Notes under the pieces: generated by a model | What the model saw: the letters and a program-made list of their open reading frames with translations, nothing else | The model's database searches: none | Told to the model about the DNA's origin: nothing | Position numbers and translations under genes: made by a program | Shown: positions 9,301 to 21,080 of the stretch, piece by piece | Numbering within the stretch: position 1 is the first letter of the stretch | How the letters are laid out: each line of letters opens with the position of its first letter | Assembly (NCBI RefSeq): GCF_004337985.1 | Contig: NC_043741.1 | Coordinates: 3,968,953-4,032,952, forward strand | DNA from: Pyricularia pennisetigena | Lineage: Eukaryota > Ascomycota > Sordariomycetes > Magnaporthales > Pyriculariaceae | DNA length: 64,000 nucleotides | Direction of reading: 5' to 3'

Positions 9301-12300
9301 TACGATGGCGGGGTAATCAACCTTTTCTTATTGGCAGTGGTGGACTTCTAGTGTTACGATCTGTAATATGGTTTGGAAACCTTCGGGGCGCAGCAGAGAC
9401 GAGCTCGTGTTTATTGCTGATGATCCAGCGGAGCCTGAAAAAGCCGTGGTGTTGGTTGGTGGATTCGCGCCAGGTCAAGGCTATTCAAGATTTTGGTGGT
9501 TTGCCTCTAGGGAAATTTTGGTGTGCAGTTGTTCAATCATTGAGTCACTGCAAACCAAAGCATCCATCTTTTACGCTAAACCAATTATGGACGAACGCGG
9601 GGTAGATAAGATAAACTTGACCTTCTGTGGAGGCATGTGCCCAGACTTTAGGGATGGGAGCCCTGGGGCTAAGACAAGAGCAGCATTAATTCATTGACCT
9701 GTCTGTATAAGCTGCCAAGAAAACATGACCAGTTGCAATGGAAGCTCTTCAACTTCGATATCGATCGCAAAGGACTTTACTCTGTGCAACCTTGGGCTTA
9801 ACGCGGGCGTAGGACGGCTTGGTATCTCATGCACCCGCGACAAGCAACTGACGGTTAAGGAAATTAAGCCCAAATGGAAACGACCAACATTCCGAGACAA
9901 TGACAGAAATGAGGGACTGATGTTTTGTGCAGTTTGCAAAGTCATTATAGTTTGAATAATATGACATTCGAGTCGGTTCTTACTTGCGCAGTCTTCCTGG
10001 CTAGATCTTGAGCAGTCGCAAATTGTAGTGGTGTTTGTCTATTTCACTTACAACCAGAGTTCATTGTCTGGAAGCCACGAAAACAAGCTTGCGTTGATAA
10101 CTGTCCAGGATACGATTCTTCCACAAGACGTACGGTAAATTGAAAGTGGAACATGTAAATATAACAACAGACTCTCATTTGGCAAGAGAAGATTGATATT
10201 CCGCCATGCTATCTGATACATCCATCCCGCAAGATCTGTTGGCGCACGGCGTGCCGTTCTGACAGCGGGAAGATCATCCACACACGCAGCCAAACCTCGG
10301 TATACAGTCGCACTAACTGCCGGGCTAGCATTTGCAGGGTGGTGGGCTTTTGTGTTTAAAAAAAAAGTTATAGTTTACGTAGCCTATAATGTTCTGTCAA
10401 AAATATTCTAAAATATTAGGGCGGAGCATCAGTGCTTGCAATGGCAAGGTCCGGATTGAATAAGTGGCTAATTATAGCTCTCTGCATAGTACGAAAGATT
10501 TCTTGTTGAAAGGTGTGGCCAAAGTCACACTCAACGCAGCGCCGGCGACTGGTTTTAAATGCCAAGGCACCTTACTCTATCAGGAGTGGCCAGGCTTACG
10601 GGATAAATCCAACTGGTACTTACTTGACGGAGAAAACTTCCCCTTCGGTACGATGACACGCGATGTAAGCGAGCTAACAGGTGAGCCTTAGCGAATTTAA
10701 ATATCTTACAGCGCACAATCCTTATTATATATCTATGTGTTTTCTTCCATAATGCTGTAGACAAGCAATCCGACTCGAACAAGAACCTGCTCTGTATCGT
10801 GATTAAAAATGCTTAACGAAGATAATGAATATAGCTGAAATATTAGTGGTATCAAAAGCTGTGTTTAGGTACTTGGATCACATTATCCACATCGCAGGAC
10901 ATCACTGATTCCGAGAAGCGAATGTCCCTTCGCTGGTACTGGGCTAAATAAGGACTTTGCCCTAAATACAGTACCACCCAGCAAGCCAGGCACATCGTGT
11001 AAAGGATGGATGGCCGATCGACTAACTTAGCCAAGCTAGGAAATTATTCGTTCCCCACAGGTCAGCAGAATATTGAATAGTTGTTTCTATTCCTAGCGTA
11101 GCGTTCGATCAAACAAGCAGCTTGGTAGCCAACGTAAGTCGGTGGTTTTGCGGAAGTCGTATGGCACATTGGAACCATCATGGACAACAAATAAAAACAC
11201 CGATATGCGGGTTATTGAACGAAAGTATACCAACTTTGGAGACATGGGCCGTCACATCAATGCCATCAACACACGGCGTACCTCCGCCACAGCCGAGTCA
11301 ATCGGAATGTGATACGACGGAGGGAGGAAAGGAAAAAAAGAAAAAAAAAAAAAAAAAAAAAAAAAAAGACGAGGGAGACAGCTCCTGATGGAACGGTGCT
11401 TTCGAATGGCACTTCGGATGGCAGTGGAGTTTGACCGGGATGTGATGAGGGGGAGCAAGGGTGAGCTCGAAGGGTTTGCTGCTTGCCGCCGGCCAGGCCC
11501 CGCTGGGCATCACAAAATTCACCCTTTCGAATGATTGATTGGTTGGGTGTTTTGGCGAAAGCACCCTTTGATGCTCTGCATCCAGCCTATCACCAGGATT
11601 CGTTTTAATGAACAAGGATGCCAAGGGCGGCTCTAGATCAGTGGATGGGCGCAATTGCCTGATGTACAGGTGGGACTCGAGCAAGAAGCGGCGGTCTCTA
11701 GGAACCGATCACCCGCACTGGCGACACTTCCAGATGCCGTCTCTGCAGGTCTATTCTGAGTTTTGCTCTTTGGTCCAGGGAAAAAAAAAAGAAGTAGAAG
11801 AAGAAGAAAAAAGGGCGCATTCATCAGTATTTGCCGCCTGTCATCCAAATTAAGCGGGGGCGAGTTTCTTATCATCCGATCCATCCCTTCTCTTTCCTTC
11901 ACACCCTCCCTCATCCTATTGGGCAAGCGCACACCAAGGCCTGTCGCGACCAAAGCAGAGAGATGGTCAAAAAAAAAAAAAAAAAAGATAGATAACCAGT
12001 GCGGCGTACTTTCCAACTCCTCCCTGTACAGAGCCAACTCCATGATTGGGGCTGTCGCAAGCCAATCAGAGTTGGCCCCTCGCTTCCTCCGAGGTGGGAA
12101 TGGGTGATGAATGGAGCAAAGTGCTTACTTTGGGTACATACAGAATATTTGCATTGGTCAGCCCAGCCATCGCGAATGGGATGTGAGGGGCCGGGGATAT
12201 TTTGGGCGCCTTACATGCGTGCCAAGATGATGCATACAGAGAGAGCACATTGCATTGCTCTTTTGGGTGCTGGCGCCGGCCGCTTTGCCAATACAACCCC

Positions 12301-13148
12301 AAGCTTGTTCTCACCCAGCCTTCCTGTTCTAGATATCTACCTGCGGGTGAAGAACAAAACGCTTTCCCTTACCTTTCTCGAGTTTAATCTTTTATTCCCC
12401 TCATCCTCCTTGCGCTGGTGCCTCTGTCTTCTCGACCTAAATAGATTCCTCCGTCTGTTCTTGTGATTCAGAGACGAAACGAAAATAGAGGCCAAAGACC
12501 ATTTTCAGATATCAGCACTCCCCCGTTCCCCTCGCCGATACAAGAGCGATACAATTTCACGCAGCACCAAGCGCTGTTGTAGGACGATCACATCCATCGC
12601 CCCCAGACCCGCATCTGCCATACCGGACCCAAGGGCGCCATCCGTCACTTGCCCGGGCGTCTATTTCTATGAATTGAGTCGTGGGAGCTTAAGCAACTGC
12701 CCTATCAACGTCTACTCTTGTCGCCCAGCCCGGACACCCCGGTCAAATGTGCGCATTCCTATTGCTCCCAATCATCCCACCACTCATCCGCTAATACCAC
12801 TTCCCCCCATGCAGCGGCAACTCTATAACCACTGGGAGTAGCCACCACTATTCAGCCAGCGTCTAGTCAAAACCCCCTTGGGCCCCGCTGCAGGTTGCCT
12901 TCATCTTTGGCATATTCCCCTGTCCTCCCGACAGCTGGTCTCTCACTTAATTTACTCGACTATTTCATTGCAGAGGAGCAAGATCCCAAGTTGCAAACAA
13001 GCAAGTCTGGAAAGACATTACTACGGGCGTGCTTGTTGACGCACCCAAGTGTTGCAATTTGCACCACACAAGGAGTCTGTGACTTCTGATCTCCTGTCCC
13101 TACTTTTTCCTTGTTATCATCAGGCTTATAGCCTAGGTCGTATTCGCC
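9301..13148. other. 3.8 kb gene-free region
   Basis: The longest stretch without a convincing gene. 9301-9700 is the eIF2 gamma promoter side. About 9900-11120 is AT-richer with no coding look. An open frame at 10464-10691 starts with GTG and resembles nothing known. An A27 run lies at 11341-11367 and an A18 run at 11969-11986. About 12290-12900 is pyrimidine-rich, with TTTCCC and CCCTC blocks typical of a fungal promoter or long leader, so part of it is probably the 5' region of the membrane protein gene at 13149. No terminal inverted repeats or transposase remains were recognised. Confidence 0.5.
11341..11367. repeat. Poly(A) tract, 27 bases
   Basis: Uninterrupted A27, preceded by a GGAAAGGAAAAAAAG purine stretch. 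One of many long homopolymers in the window. Confidence 0.9.
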
Positions 13149-14801
13149 ATGGCGTTCGGTGATGAGAGGAAGCGCCCTGCCGCTCTGAACCTCACACCAG
13201 CTCGTTCAGGTTCCACAGACTCGACGTCGACATCGTCCTCGCTCAAGAACCCAAGGACACCAAGATTCGCCGAGGCCACATCTATTCACTCACCTGTTGA
13301 AGACAAGTCGAGGAAACCATTCGACGATGAGAGGTCATTCCAGGCCCAATCACAGCCCGGTGATATCGGCTTCGGGTATATCAACGACTCTTCGAGCAAT
13401 AGGGAGTCTGTTACGATGCCCATGACGCCGAGGTCACCGCTTAAGAGTGCCATGAGGGTGCCAGGGACCCCAGCACGGAAGTTCGACAACCCTCTCAGCC
13501 CGACCTTCAGGGAGGAGCAAGTACTGGAGAAGAGGGAGGCCTCGACCGACATTGAGCAGGCCAAGGACTTGGTAGGTCTTGCAAAGACATTGATAACGAT
13601 ATGGATTACCTGTCTTGAGGATATTTACGACTAACAGTCTACTTGCAGAAAGTGAAAACAAGAGTACGAATGGCCAAGTTTGCGCTGCGCGGCGTGAACT
13701 TCAGCTGCAGTCTCATCATTCTGGCCATGATGTCAACAACTTTCACCATCTTCAATGCCACCAAATCACTTCCGACTCGGGACGGCAAGCCTGCATGGTC
13801 GACGACTACCGAAATATGGCCCCAGATTCTGGTTCTCACCGTTGCCTCGATATCGCTTCTCATCTGCGTTTGCATCTTCTGGGCGTACTGCCGTGGAGGT
13901 CATGCACGAGCCGAAAAGGTTGGCGTCTACTATACGCTCTTTGCCGTCGGATGGTTTATCTTCAGCATGGTCATGTGGGCAATCGCAGCCGGTATCTTTC
14001 AGCACAAACGTAACAGCAGTGGCAACCAGGACATGTGGGGATGGTCATGTGTTCAGAACCATCGAGCGGATCTGTTTGATGAGAAGGTCGACTATGCGTT
14101 GCTTTGCCGTCTTCAGGTACGTAACATTAAACGTCACTAGCAACCAACAGGAGTATGAATTGCTAACGATTCCTTCGCAGAACTGGACCATGGTTTGCAT
14201 CATAATCGAAATAGTCGTCGAAGTCATTGCCATCACTCTTTACAGCATCGTCTTCTACCGCTACTACTCCAAGCGAAAGCTTCACAAGTCTATGGACCTG
14301 CGCGACAAGGCCAGGTCTGACCTGTACCTCGCCCAGCTCCGAAGCCAGTCGGCACCCAACACCCCTGGGTTTGGTCCCAAGTCGCCTGCATTCTCTCAGT
14401 ACGCCATGTCACCAAGATTCCCACCTCAGGCATATGGTTCGCTGGGCGACATCCAAGAGACGTCTCCCTTTACACCGGGCGGTAGGCCTGCACCCATTGC
14501 CGAGCCCCAGTCGTCTTTCGCTGCTAGCAACTCACCAACCCAGCCGTTCAAGCTGCAAGCGCCACCGCTTAAGGCTCCTTCGGCTACGCCAAAGGCACAC
14601 CAAAGTGGTTTTGAGTCGCCATTGACTGCCTCCAAGAACAACTTTACTTTTACCCCCTCAGCATCAGCATCAGCATCAGCATCAGCATCGGCAGCACCTG
14701 ATGTTGATTCGGATGAGCCGCGCTATGATGCAGTGCCCATCCCAGGGGCCTACTCTGACCAGGCTGTGAAGAGCCCACCGCCCACAAGGACAGCATTCTA
14801 A
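13149..14801 (+). CDS. Four-TM plasma-membrane type protein (possibly the HAM-8 hyphal fusion family)
   Basis: Exons 13149-13571, 13649-14116, 14181-14801; 503 aa. Residues 1-141 are a cytosolic, Ser/Thr/Pro-rich tail with many SP/TP sites (TPRFAE, TPRSPLKSAM, TPARKF). Four hydrophobic segments follow at roughly 155-174, 196-218, 229-255 and 301-325, with a Cys-containing loop (WGWSC) between TM3 and TM4. The C-terminal about 175 residues are again disordered with repeated SP/TP sites and an (SA)n tract from a TCAGCA repeat (14658-14693). Introns of 77 and 64 nt have GTAGGT/GTACGT donors and CTAAC-like branch sites; both junctions are phase 0. The layout is MARVEL-like. I recall similar fungal proteins annotated as hyphal anastomosis-8, but I cannot confirm this and give no function. 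The tails suggest regulation by proline-directed kinases. Confidence 0.8.
14658..14693 (+). repeat. TCAGCA hexanucleotide microsatellite inside a coding region
   Basis: Five perfect TCAGCA units, then TCGGCAGCA, encode alternating Ser-Ala in the C-terminal tail of the four-TM protein. Being a multiple of three it would change length without shifting frame. Confidence 0.9.
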
Positions 14802-15818
14802 TGAGTACCAACCTCGCAGCTTCAGCTTTGGGGTATACTTGTCGGAGTAGCTGCTCTTTGGACTTGATATAGAACAAAAACAGCCCAGGGGGTTTCTTTA
14901 TTTTACGTCTAACTATTTCATTTGTGAAGCCTGTGATTTTCAGTCTCGTCATATTATACCTTTCTCTTCTTCATTCTGTCTCCACAGTTCTGTTTTAAAT
15001 ACCGCAGACGTCTATTTGGGAGACGTTTATTTCCTCTCGAATAGCGCTTTTGGGTTGGCATCTTGTTGAGATTTTTTCTATGAGTTTATTTTCTAATTTA
15101 GGACAGATCACATTGTACAATACCAGTCAATGGAGGACAGTCTTTCCGAAAAAAAGAGTTTGACCACCTGAGCCAGACCACTGGAAGGGATAAGATAGAA
15201 AGCAATGTTTGGTTCTACCATCCTAGATACCCAAGTAAACCCAAGGGATATCAAAAACTTTACTGGTAAACCTGAAGATACAAACACCTGAATCGTACGT
15301 GGACAATAATCAAATATTTGCACTAACTTGATAATATGCAATTTTGGTGGTTTTTTATTTTTATTTTTTATTTTTATATTTTCATATTTTTTTTTGTAAG
15401 TGTCAACTGGCGAATCTGTCACATTAGCAGCTGGATGATCGCCACTGCATGATTGCTTTACGTGCAGTACAAAGTAGGAAAGGGGAGGGATCGATATAAA
15501 GTAGAACAAGAAAGGGGCAAGGGTCCAAGATTGTTGCGCACTGACCAAGTCAAGTCAGAAGTTGGACGTCAAAAGGGGTTGAATAAAACGGAATTTGTCG
15601 ATTCGAGACGCGACGTCGCGAAAATTTATCAGTTGCGAGGTTACCAAAAAGAAAGCTGTAATAATTTAGATTAGTTCCGTTTCGACAAAAGCGACACTTC
15701 GACCCAGCACAAGGACCTCGCCGGCGCTACAGCACCGAGATTCGTCACGCATCTGTCAATAAACCCCCTCCATTTAGGTCGAGCCAAAAATCCTCACACC
15801 CCGTAAACGCGAATCGCA
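14802..15818. other. Intergenic region between the four-TM gene and the UMP/CMP kinase gene
   Basis: About 1 kb. 14802-15110 is probably the 3' UTR and terminator (T-rich). A TTTTTATTT-type low-complexity block lies at about 15350-15395. The rest is the likely promoter of the kinase gene. No gene seen. Confidence 0.5.
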
Positions 15819-17219
15819 ATGGCGTCGATGCAGCGGTCATGCTGGCGGCAGCTGGCGCGGGCGCACGTTGCAGCCCCGTCGCAGAGGAGAGCAGCCTTCT
15901 CAGCGGCCAGCTCCATCACCAAAGCACCACGGACCCATTCTGCGGCGAGGTCCAGCATTCCGAGACGTTTCTACAGCTCCCAGCAGACGCCGCCGCCTCC
16001 ACCTCCCCCTCCTCCGCCAAAGCAGGACAAGATCAAGTTCTGGCCATTTATGGTCATCATTGGTCTGGCAACAACCGCGTGGATCGGCCTGGTTAATCAG
16101 AGGAAGGGTAAGCTTTTTGTTTCTCTGGTTCTCTGTTGCCCATAACTTTGCTGTAATCCAAGCGGCGGCGTGGCACCTGCAACTTCAGCTGCAAGCTAGC
16201 TCAAGCTGGCATTGCAATTGGTGCTACGTCATGCAAGCTGGTTGGAAAGCTGGTTGGACTTGGCTGCCTGTCCTGTGTCAACGACGCTGTCTACCTACCA
16301 AAGGATGCTTGTAACCAGAATAATTTGTGGCTGCTGCAACAACAGATTGCATCAAGACAAGGACACTCAAGCCCTCGCATGCATCTGATCCTGTCTTGCC
16401 TTATCTTGTCTCGACCATTACCACCTGACTGCTAGCTGTAAACCTCTGCAAAGTTATTCGAAAATAGACGCGGAACTATCTTACTGACTGGAAATACCAC
16501 CCCTTCTTCACCTACACGAAACAGACATGCCTGGTGTTCCACCGCAACAACAGGTCGGTCTCGGCGGCCGTCTCCCCGCCCCGGCGAAACCCACACCTAC
16601 ATTTTCCGCCGACGACGTCACGGTCGTCTTCGTCCTCGGCGGGCCGGGCGCCGGCAAGGGCACCCAGTGCGCCCAACTTGTCGAGCGCTATGGCTTCACC
16701 CACCTCTCCGCGGGCGACCTGCTGCGCGCGGAGCAGGAGCGGCCTGGGTCACAGTTCGGTGAGCTGATCAAGGACTGCATCCGAAACGGCGCCATCGTGC
16801 CCATGGAGGTGACGGTGCAGCTGCTCGAGAATGCCATGACCGAGGTCGTCGAGGAAAACAAGAAGAAGAACAAGAACTCTAAGGCCAAGTTTTTGATCGA
16901 CGGCTTCCCTCGCAAGATGGACCAGGCCCTCAAGTTCGAGGAGACCGTCTGTCCTGCCAAGTTTGTCCTCTTCTACGACTGCCCCGAGGCCGAGATGGAG
17001 CGCCGCCTCCTCGAGCGCGGCAAGACGAGCGGTCGCGCCGACGACAATGCCGAGAGCATCCGAAAGCGCTTCCGTACTTTCATCGAGACCAGCATGCCCG
17101 TGGTCGACCACTACGAGAAGGAGAACCGTGTCGTCAAGATCGATGCCACACCGCCTCCTGACCAGGTCAGCAAGGAGACCCAGAAGCAGATTGAAAGCCG
17201 CCTGGGCTCCAACTTCTAA
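15819..17219 (+). CDS. ura6: UMP/CMP (uridylate) kinase with mitochondrial-type N-terminal extension
   Basis: Exons 15819-16107 and 16525-17219; 327 aa. The enzyme transfers phosphate from ATP to UMP and CMP in pyrimidine synthesis. The kinase core starts near residue 125 with P-loop GGPGAGKGT at 135-143, then [13 protein letters not shown], the DGFPRK motif and the [12 protein letters not shown] lid. Exon 1 encodes an Arg/Ala/Ser-rich presequence (residues 1-52), a 10-Pro run (about 58-67) and one hydrophobic segment [17 protein letters not shown] (74-90). The intron is 417 nt, far longer than others here, and joins in phase (NQRK to D to MPGVPP). An ATG (16527) lies two bases after the acceptor, so an intron-internal promoter or alternative splicing could give a 230-aa cytosolic form. 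The fusion is supported by phase and by my memory of fungal homologues with a similar FWPF segment; RNA evidence is not available. Confidence 0.88.
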
Positions 17220-17766
17220 GTTGGGATGGAAAATTCTTCCCCTCTGTAATTTTTTATTGTTTTATTTCTTTGTCTTTTCATCTCTGTACACTGCATGGCG
17301 CTTCACTTTGTTTCGTATAGATTATTCTTGGGGTTGAGCCATGCAGAGACCGACTCTCGGCGCTCAGGATCTCAAGTCTAGTTGACTACACCCACTTCTG
17401 CACACGCTCTACATACACAACAACGCAAGAGCTCATGGACGAGCAGATAGAATTTTCTTGTTTATTCCCTGCCCTAAGGTCACCCATGCCATCGCCGCGT
17501 GTCAAATTTGACGAAACCTAGTGCGACGCCGTATGAGAATAACTAGGCGTGATGGACCAAATCCGGACTTGCAGAACCGTCTAACCCAGGCCATAAAGAG
17601 AGAGAAGACATCTCTTCGATTGGCGTCACAACTAATGCTGGCTCGAAACCCCAACACCTAAAGCTACCCAGGACCTTTTGAAACCAGCTGCGTTAAAAAC
17701 AAAGACAAAAGAACGAAACCAGGTAGACTTTTCCCCTCCGTCTTCGGTCTTCACTATTTTTTGTTC
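17220..17766. other. Convergent 3' intergenic region
   Basis: 547 bases between the UMP/CMP kinase and eIF3m stop codons. T-rich just after the kinase (TTTTTTATTGTTTTATTT near 17250). Nothing else seen. Confidence 0.5.
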
Positions 17767-19151
17767 TCAATCGTCATTGTCGTTACGCTCACGGTGTTGT
17801 TGGCCACGGTTGCCGCCTCGCCTTTGGTTGCCACGATCGTTGTTATGCTGAGTGCTCGCCTCGACCAACTTGCGCTCAGCCTCCTGCTGCGCATTCGCCT
17901 CCTCCCTGCGCAGCGTCTGAAGCAGGGTGCTGACTGTCTTCTTGGTCTTCTCCAGCGAGCTTGCAAGCTGGCGCCACTGCTTCTCGCCAAACACACGGTA
18001 TCTGACCGAGTGGATCAAAAAGACCTTCTTCTTCTGGGAAAGCTTGCCCTCAACCAAGCCAGCGCGTATAACGTCGATTGCCCACATCTCAACGTCCTCT
18101 GAAGGGATCTGGAGCGCCTTGGTAATGGAGCTGTAGGATATCTCACGAGTTTGCATGCTTGCTGCTGCCAGCGACGCAAATGTGAGTAGTCGCATCTTTC
18201 GGTAGAGAACCTCATTGTCGAGATTCTCCTTCTCGATGAAGCCCTCATGCTCCTCCCTGAAGTCGTCATAGTCGTCAAGATCTTGCTCGCCGAAGATCTG
18301 CAGAAGCTGATAATGGACAGGGTGCGACTCGCTGAGAGCGTGGACAGCGGGCAATGCCCGAATATCCTCGAACGAGAGCCTGGTTGGTGACGATATCGCG
18401 GAGCGCAGGGCGCGGAGAGCAAGCTGCTGGGCCTCCTCGGAGGTGTAATCCTCGGCATCCTCGGAGTCAAAGGTACGTAGCGCTTTGAGTATGTGTTGAT
18501 ATGCCTCCCTGTAGCGTGCCTTTGTTAGCATCATTTCGCAAAACACAAAAAGTATATACCGAACGCATGTTTCGGTAGGTTGTTCAAGACTCACTCCTCC
18601 TCTCCAGCCGCCGTCATGACATCAATAACCTCCAAGTACATCTTGCGCTGGTCCTCCTCATCCAGCTCCCAGTTCTGCAGCCATCTCGGCAACTGCTTCA
18701 AAGCATTCTTCAGGTGGTCTGAGATTGGGATGCTGTGGATCTTGTAGAAACGGATGATCTGGATGAAAACGTTGAACCGCACTGGGTCGTTTGGTTTCAG
18801 AAGGTTGAAGATGCTCGTGAGCTCGAAGAGTGCTAATTGGGCACCGTGCTGGGGCGACGATGTGACGGGCCTCGTGAGGTTTTGGCAGATTGTTGGCAGG
18901 TGCTTCTTGGGCTCCTTTGATTGCAGGACCAGATGCACGAGAAGGTTGTAGGCGCCTGTGAACTCCTTCTCCGGGATCGCGTTCAGCTTCTTGGACTCGC
19001 TGACAATCTTGGCCAGCGCTTCACTCTCCTTCTCGCTGTCGAGAAGAGGTTGGATCTCGTCGCTGATCTGGAGCACGCTTGCCATGTCCTGCGCCAGCTC
19101 CGCGAAGGAGCCGTCGACGAACACCAGCTGGGGCTGGTACGAAGCCGCCAT
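17767..19151 (-). CDS. eIF3m: Translation initiation factor eIF3 subunit M (PCI domain)
   Basis: Exons 18595-19151 and 17767-18508 (minus), intron 18509-18594, 432 aa. eIF3m is a PCI-domain subunit of eIF3, which scaffolds the 43S pre-initiation complex; it is present in filamentous fungi. The N-terminal half is all-helical HEAT-like repeat ([14 protein letters not shown], then [10 protein letters not shown]). The PCI/winged-helix part spans about 210-380 with [15 protein letters not shown] and [19 protein letters not shown]. The C-terminus is a charged helix and an Arg/Asn/Gly-rich tail ([11 protein letters not shown]). I chose the ATG at 19151 ([16 protein letters not shown]) because the family-like sequence starts there; the frame stays open upstream but looks non-coding. 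The splice joins AAGEE to [13 protein letters not shown] in phase. Confidence 0.93.
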
Positions 19152-21080
19152 TTTGTTGACTATGTTCGCAGCAATCGTGTCGATGACGAGAATGGGCCGA
19201 TCAATGTGATGTATACGATTTGTGCAGCTAGGAGTTTGCCCTCCACCGTGATTCTGATCCTTGCCGTGGGGCCTGCCTCTGTAATTTCTGAAGTCCTGGC
19301 TGGGCGTGTCCGGAAGCGGGGTTGTTATTGGGGACGGCAAAATTGAATGTTTCCAAAGTGGACAGACAGCACACGACTGGGACGCCTACACAGGTGCACC
19401 GTGAAGATACTTTTCTTGCGAAAAAAAAAAAACACTGCAAGTGAGAAACAGCGGACTATGTTTAACGCGACTTAATGTCGCTTGAAAAAAGGAAACAAAA
19501 CCACACTTACTGTACAGATCTCGCTGCCGACAACTGCACCCCTCTCCTCTTACCCTCTGTCGTATTTTTTTCTGCCGTAAACGGTGGGAAAAAAACATGT
19601 CACGTGCATCACAGAGGTCCTTCATTGAAGGGCAGTTTAGAAGGCGGTGAGTTCTACAGTCGTATGTGGGGTGTCTCCGCCATCGAAACAGTCGTGATAG
19701 AACCAGCACGACAGGGTAGGCAGGTAATGTACTTCATTTTGACTGAGTACCTACCTAGCTAGGCAGAATCGGTGATCATGATTGACAAGTAACAATACGA
19801 TAACAAAATATCATCGTTAGAATCAGGGTCATAAATATTTCTCTACAATTGAAAGAGAAATGTGAGAGAATCTGCGCATGATATCGCGATTGAACACAAG
19901 CCAGCATCATCAGGTTTAGGGCAACGAAAACTGCTAGTTAGACCAACGAATATAGAAAGCGTTTGTTAGGACATTTAAAACGAGGGGGCAATTTCTCAAT
20001 CTTGTTCACTATGGTCCATGACAATTGAAACACTTCCGCTATTATTATAAGATCGCTATTTTCGTTGCTTTTTCTTCTTTCTTCCTAATTTACATATGGC
20101 CACCATCGGAGATGTACTTGCCGTTTGCTTCCTGGTTTTTAATGTCTCCGCTCTTGTCTCAATGAAGATGCTGTCATTTACGAACGAGCATGACGTTCTG
20201 CTATGAAATTGAGCAGGCGACTGGGACATTCGGCTCTCCAAGGCCGCCTGACCAAGACGTGCGTGCTTATAATAGCTGATAAAAACGGAGCTCTTGTTGG
20301 TCATGCATCACAGTCGGCCGCCGGTGTCATCCGAACCGCATGGGCACAAGGCTTGCGCCCTTTCAAGTAAAGGTTGCACAGCCAGTCAGGAGGCCAATAG
20401 AGCTAAGGTTGAAGATCGGGGACAAGATGAAGTGTCGGCTGCCTTACCGTATATAGGAAGGTAGATGATCCATTCTGAATGATCAGAACAGACCAATAAG
20501 AGATGCAAATTGATTCTGGGGTTACGCTGCAACAATAGGGCAGGTGGCGGAATTTGGAGTCATCGAGCGAAGGAAGGTGCGCACTCGATTGTAATCCAAT
20601 AGCAAGCAATTTCTTCCTTTTCAGGCAGCCAACAAGGTACCTTAGCTCCCCCTGCACTCTTCTCGTACGGCCAAGGTACCTGACCTACCTAGCTGCTCAA
20701 AAGACATGATTATGAAAGGTAACCCTGCCTAAAATCGCGTTTGCTCCCCTCACAGGTTGAAGTTGTTGTCGCCCTGCGCCCATGTCACTTGCAGGTGCTT
20801 GACCCGCAAAAAACCATCGTCACAGCACACAGCCTTGCCGCCTTGTGCAGCGCTGACCTAGCTAAAAACGAGTTCTTTATAGTCTAGTCTAGATAGTCTA
20901 GCCCAAGGTCACCTGAGGCGAGGTACCCTGTCCAGGCCAAGCAGATCGTACCCTACCTCACCTGCCGGCTTACCACCTAATACCTTGCCCATCAGCTAGG
21001 CAACATCCGTCCTAAGCAAGTAATCGTTTGCCAACGCACACAGTAACACTCGCAATAGCCTCACCTCGCTGCCTGATAAC
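19152..21080. other. Divergent intergenic region, eIF3m to the FHA kinase
   Basis: 1.9 kb. 19152-19450 is the eIF3m promoter side with an A12 run near 19425. 19740-20310 is AT-rich. 20630-21000 has several ACCT/AGGT blocks (CAAGGTACCTGACCTACCTAG, GAGGTACC, CCTACCTCACC) and a short TAGTCTAG direct repeat at about 20880-20900. No gene seen. Confidence 0.5.

Noticed and set aside
12895..13089. Small frame before the four-TM gene as a coding exon
   Set aside because: Lacks an ATG and no splice joins it in phase; more likely leader sequence.
20300..20340. Possible tRNA T-arm (GGTTCGG on the minus strand)
   Set aside because: No acceptor stem, anticodon arm or A box at the right distance; other GGTTCGA-like words (36714, 44713, 56767) also fail.
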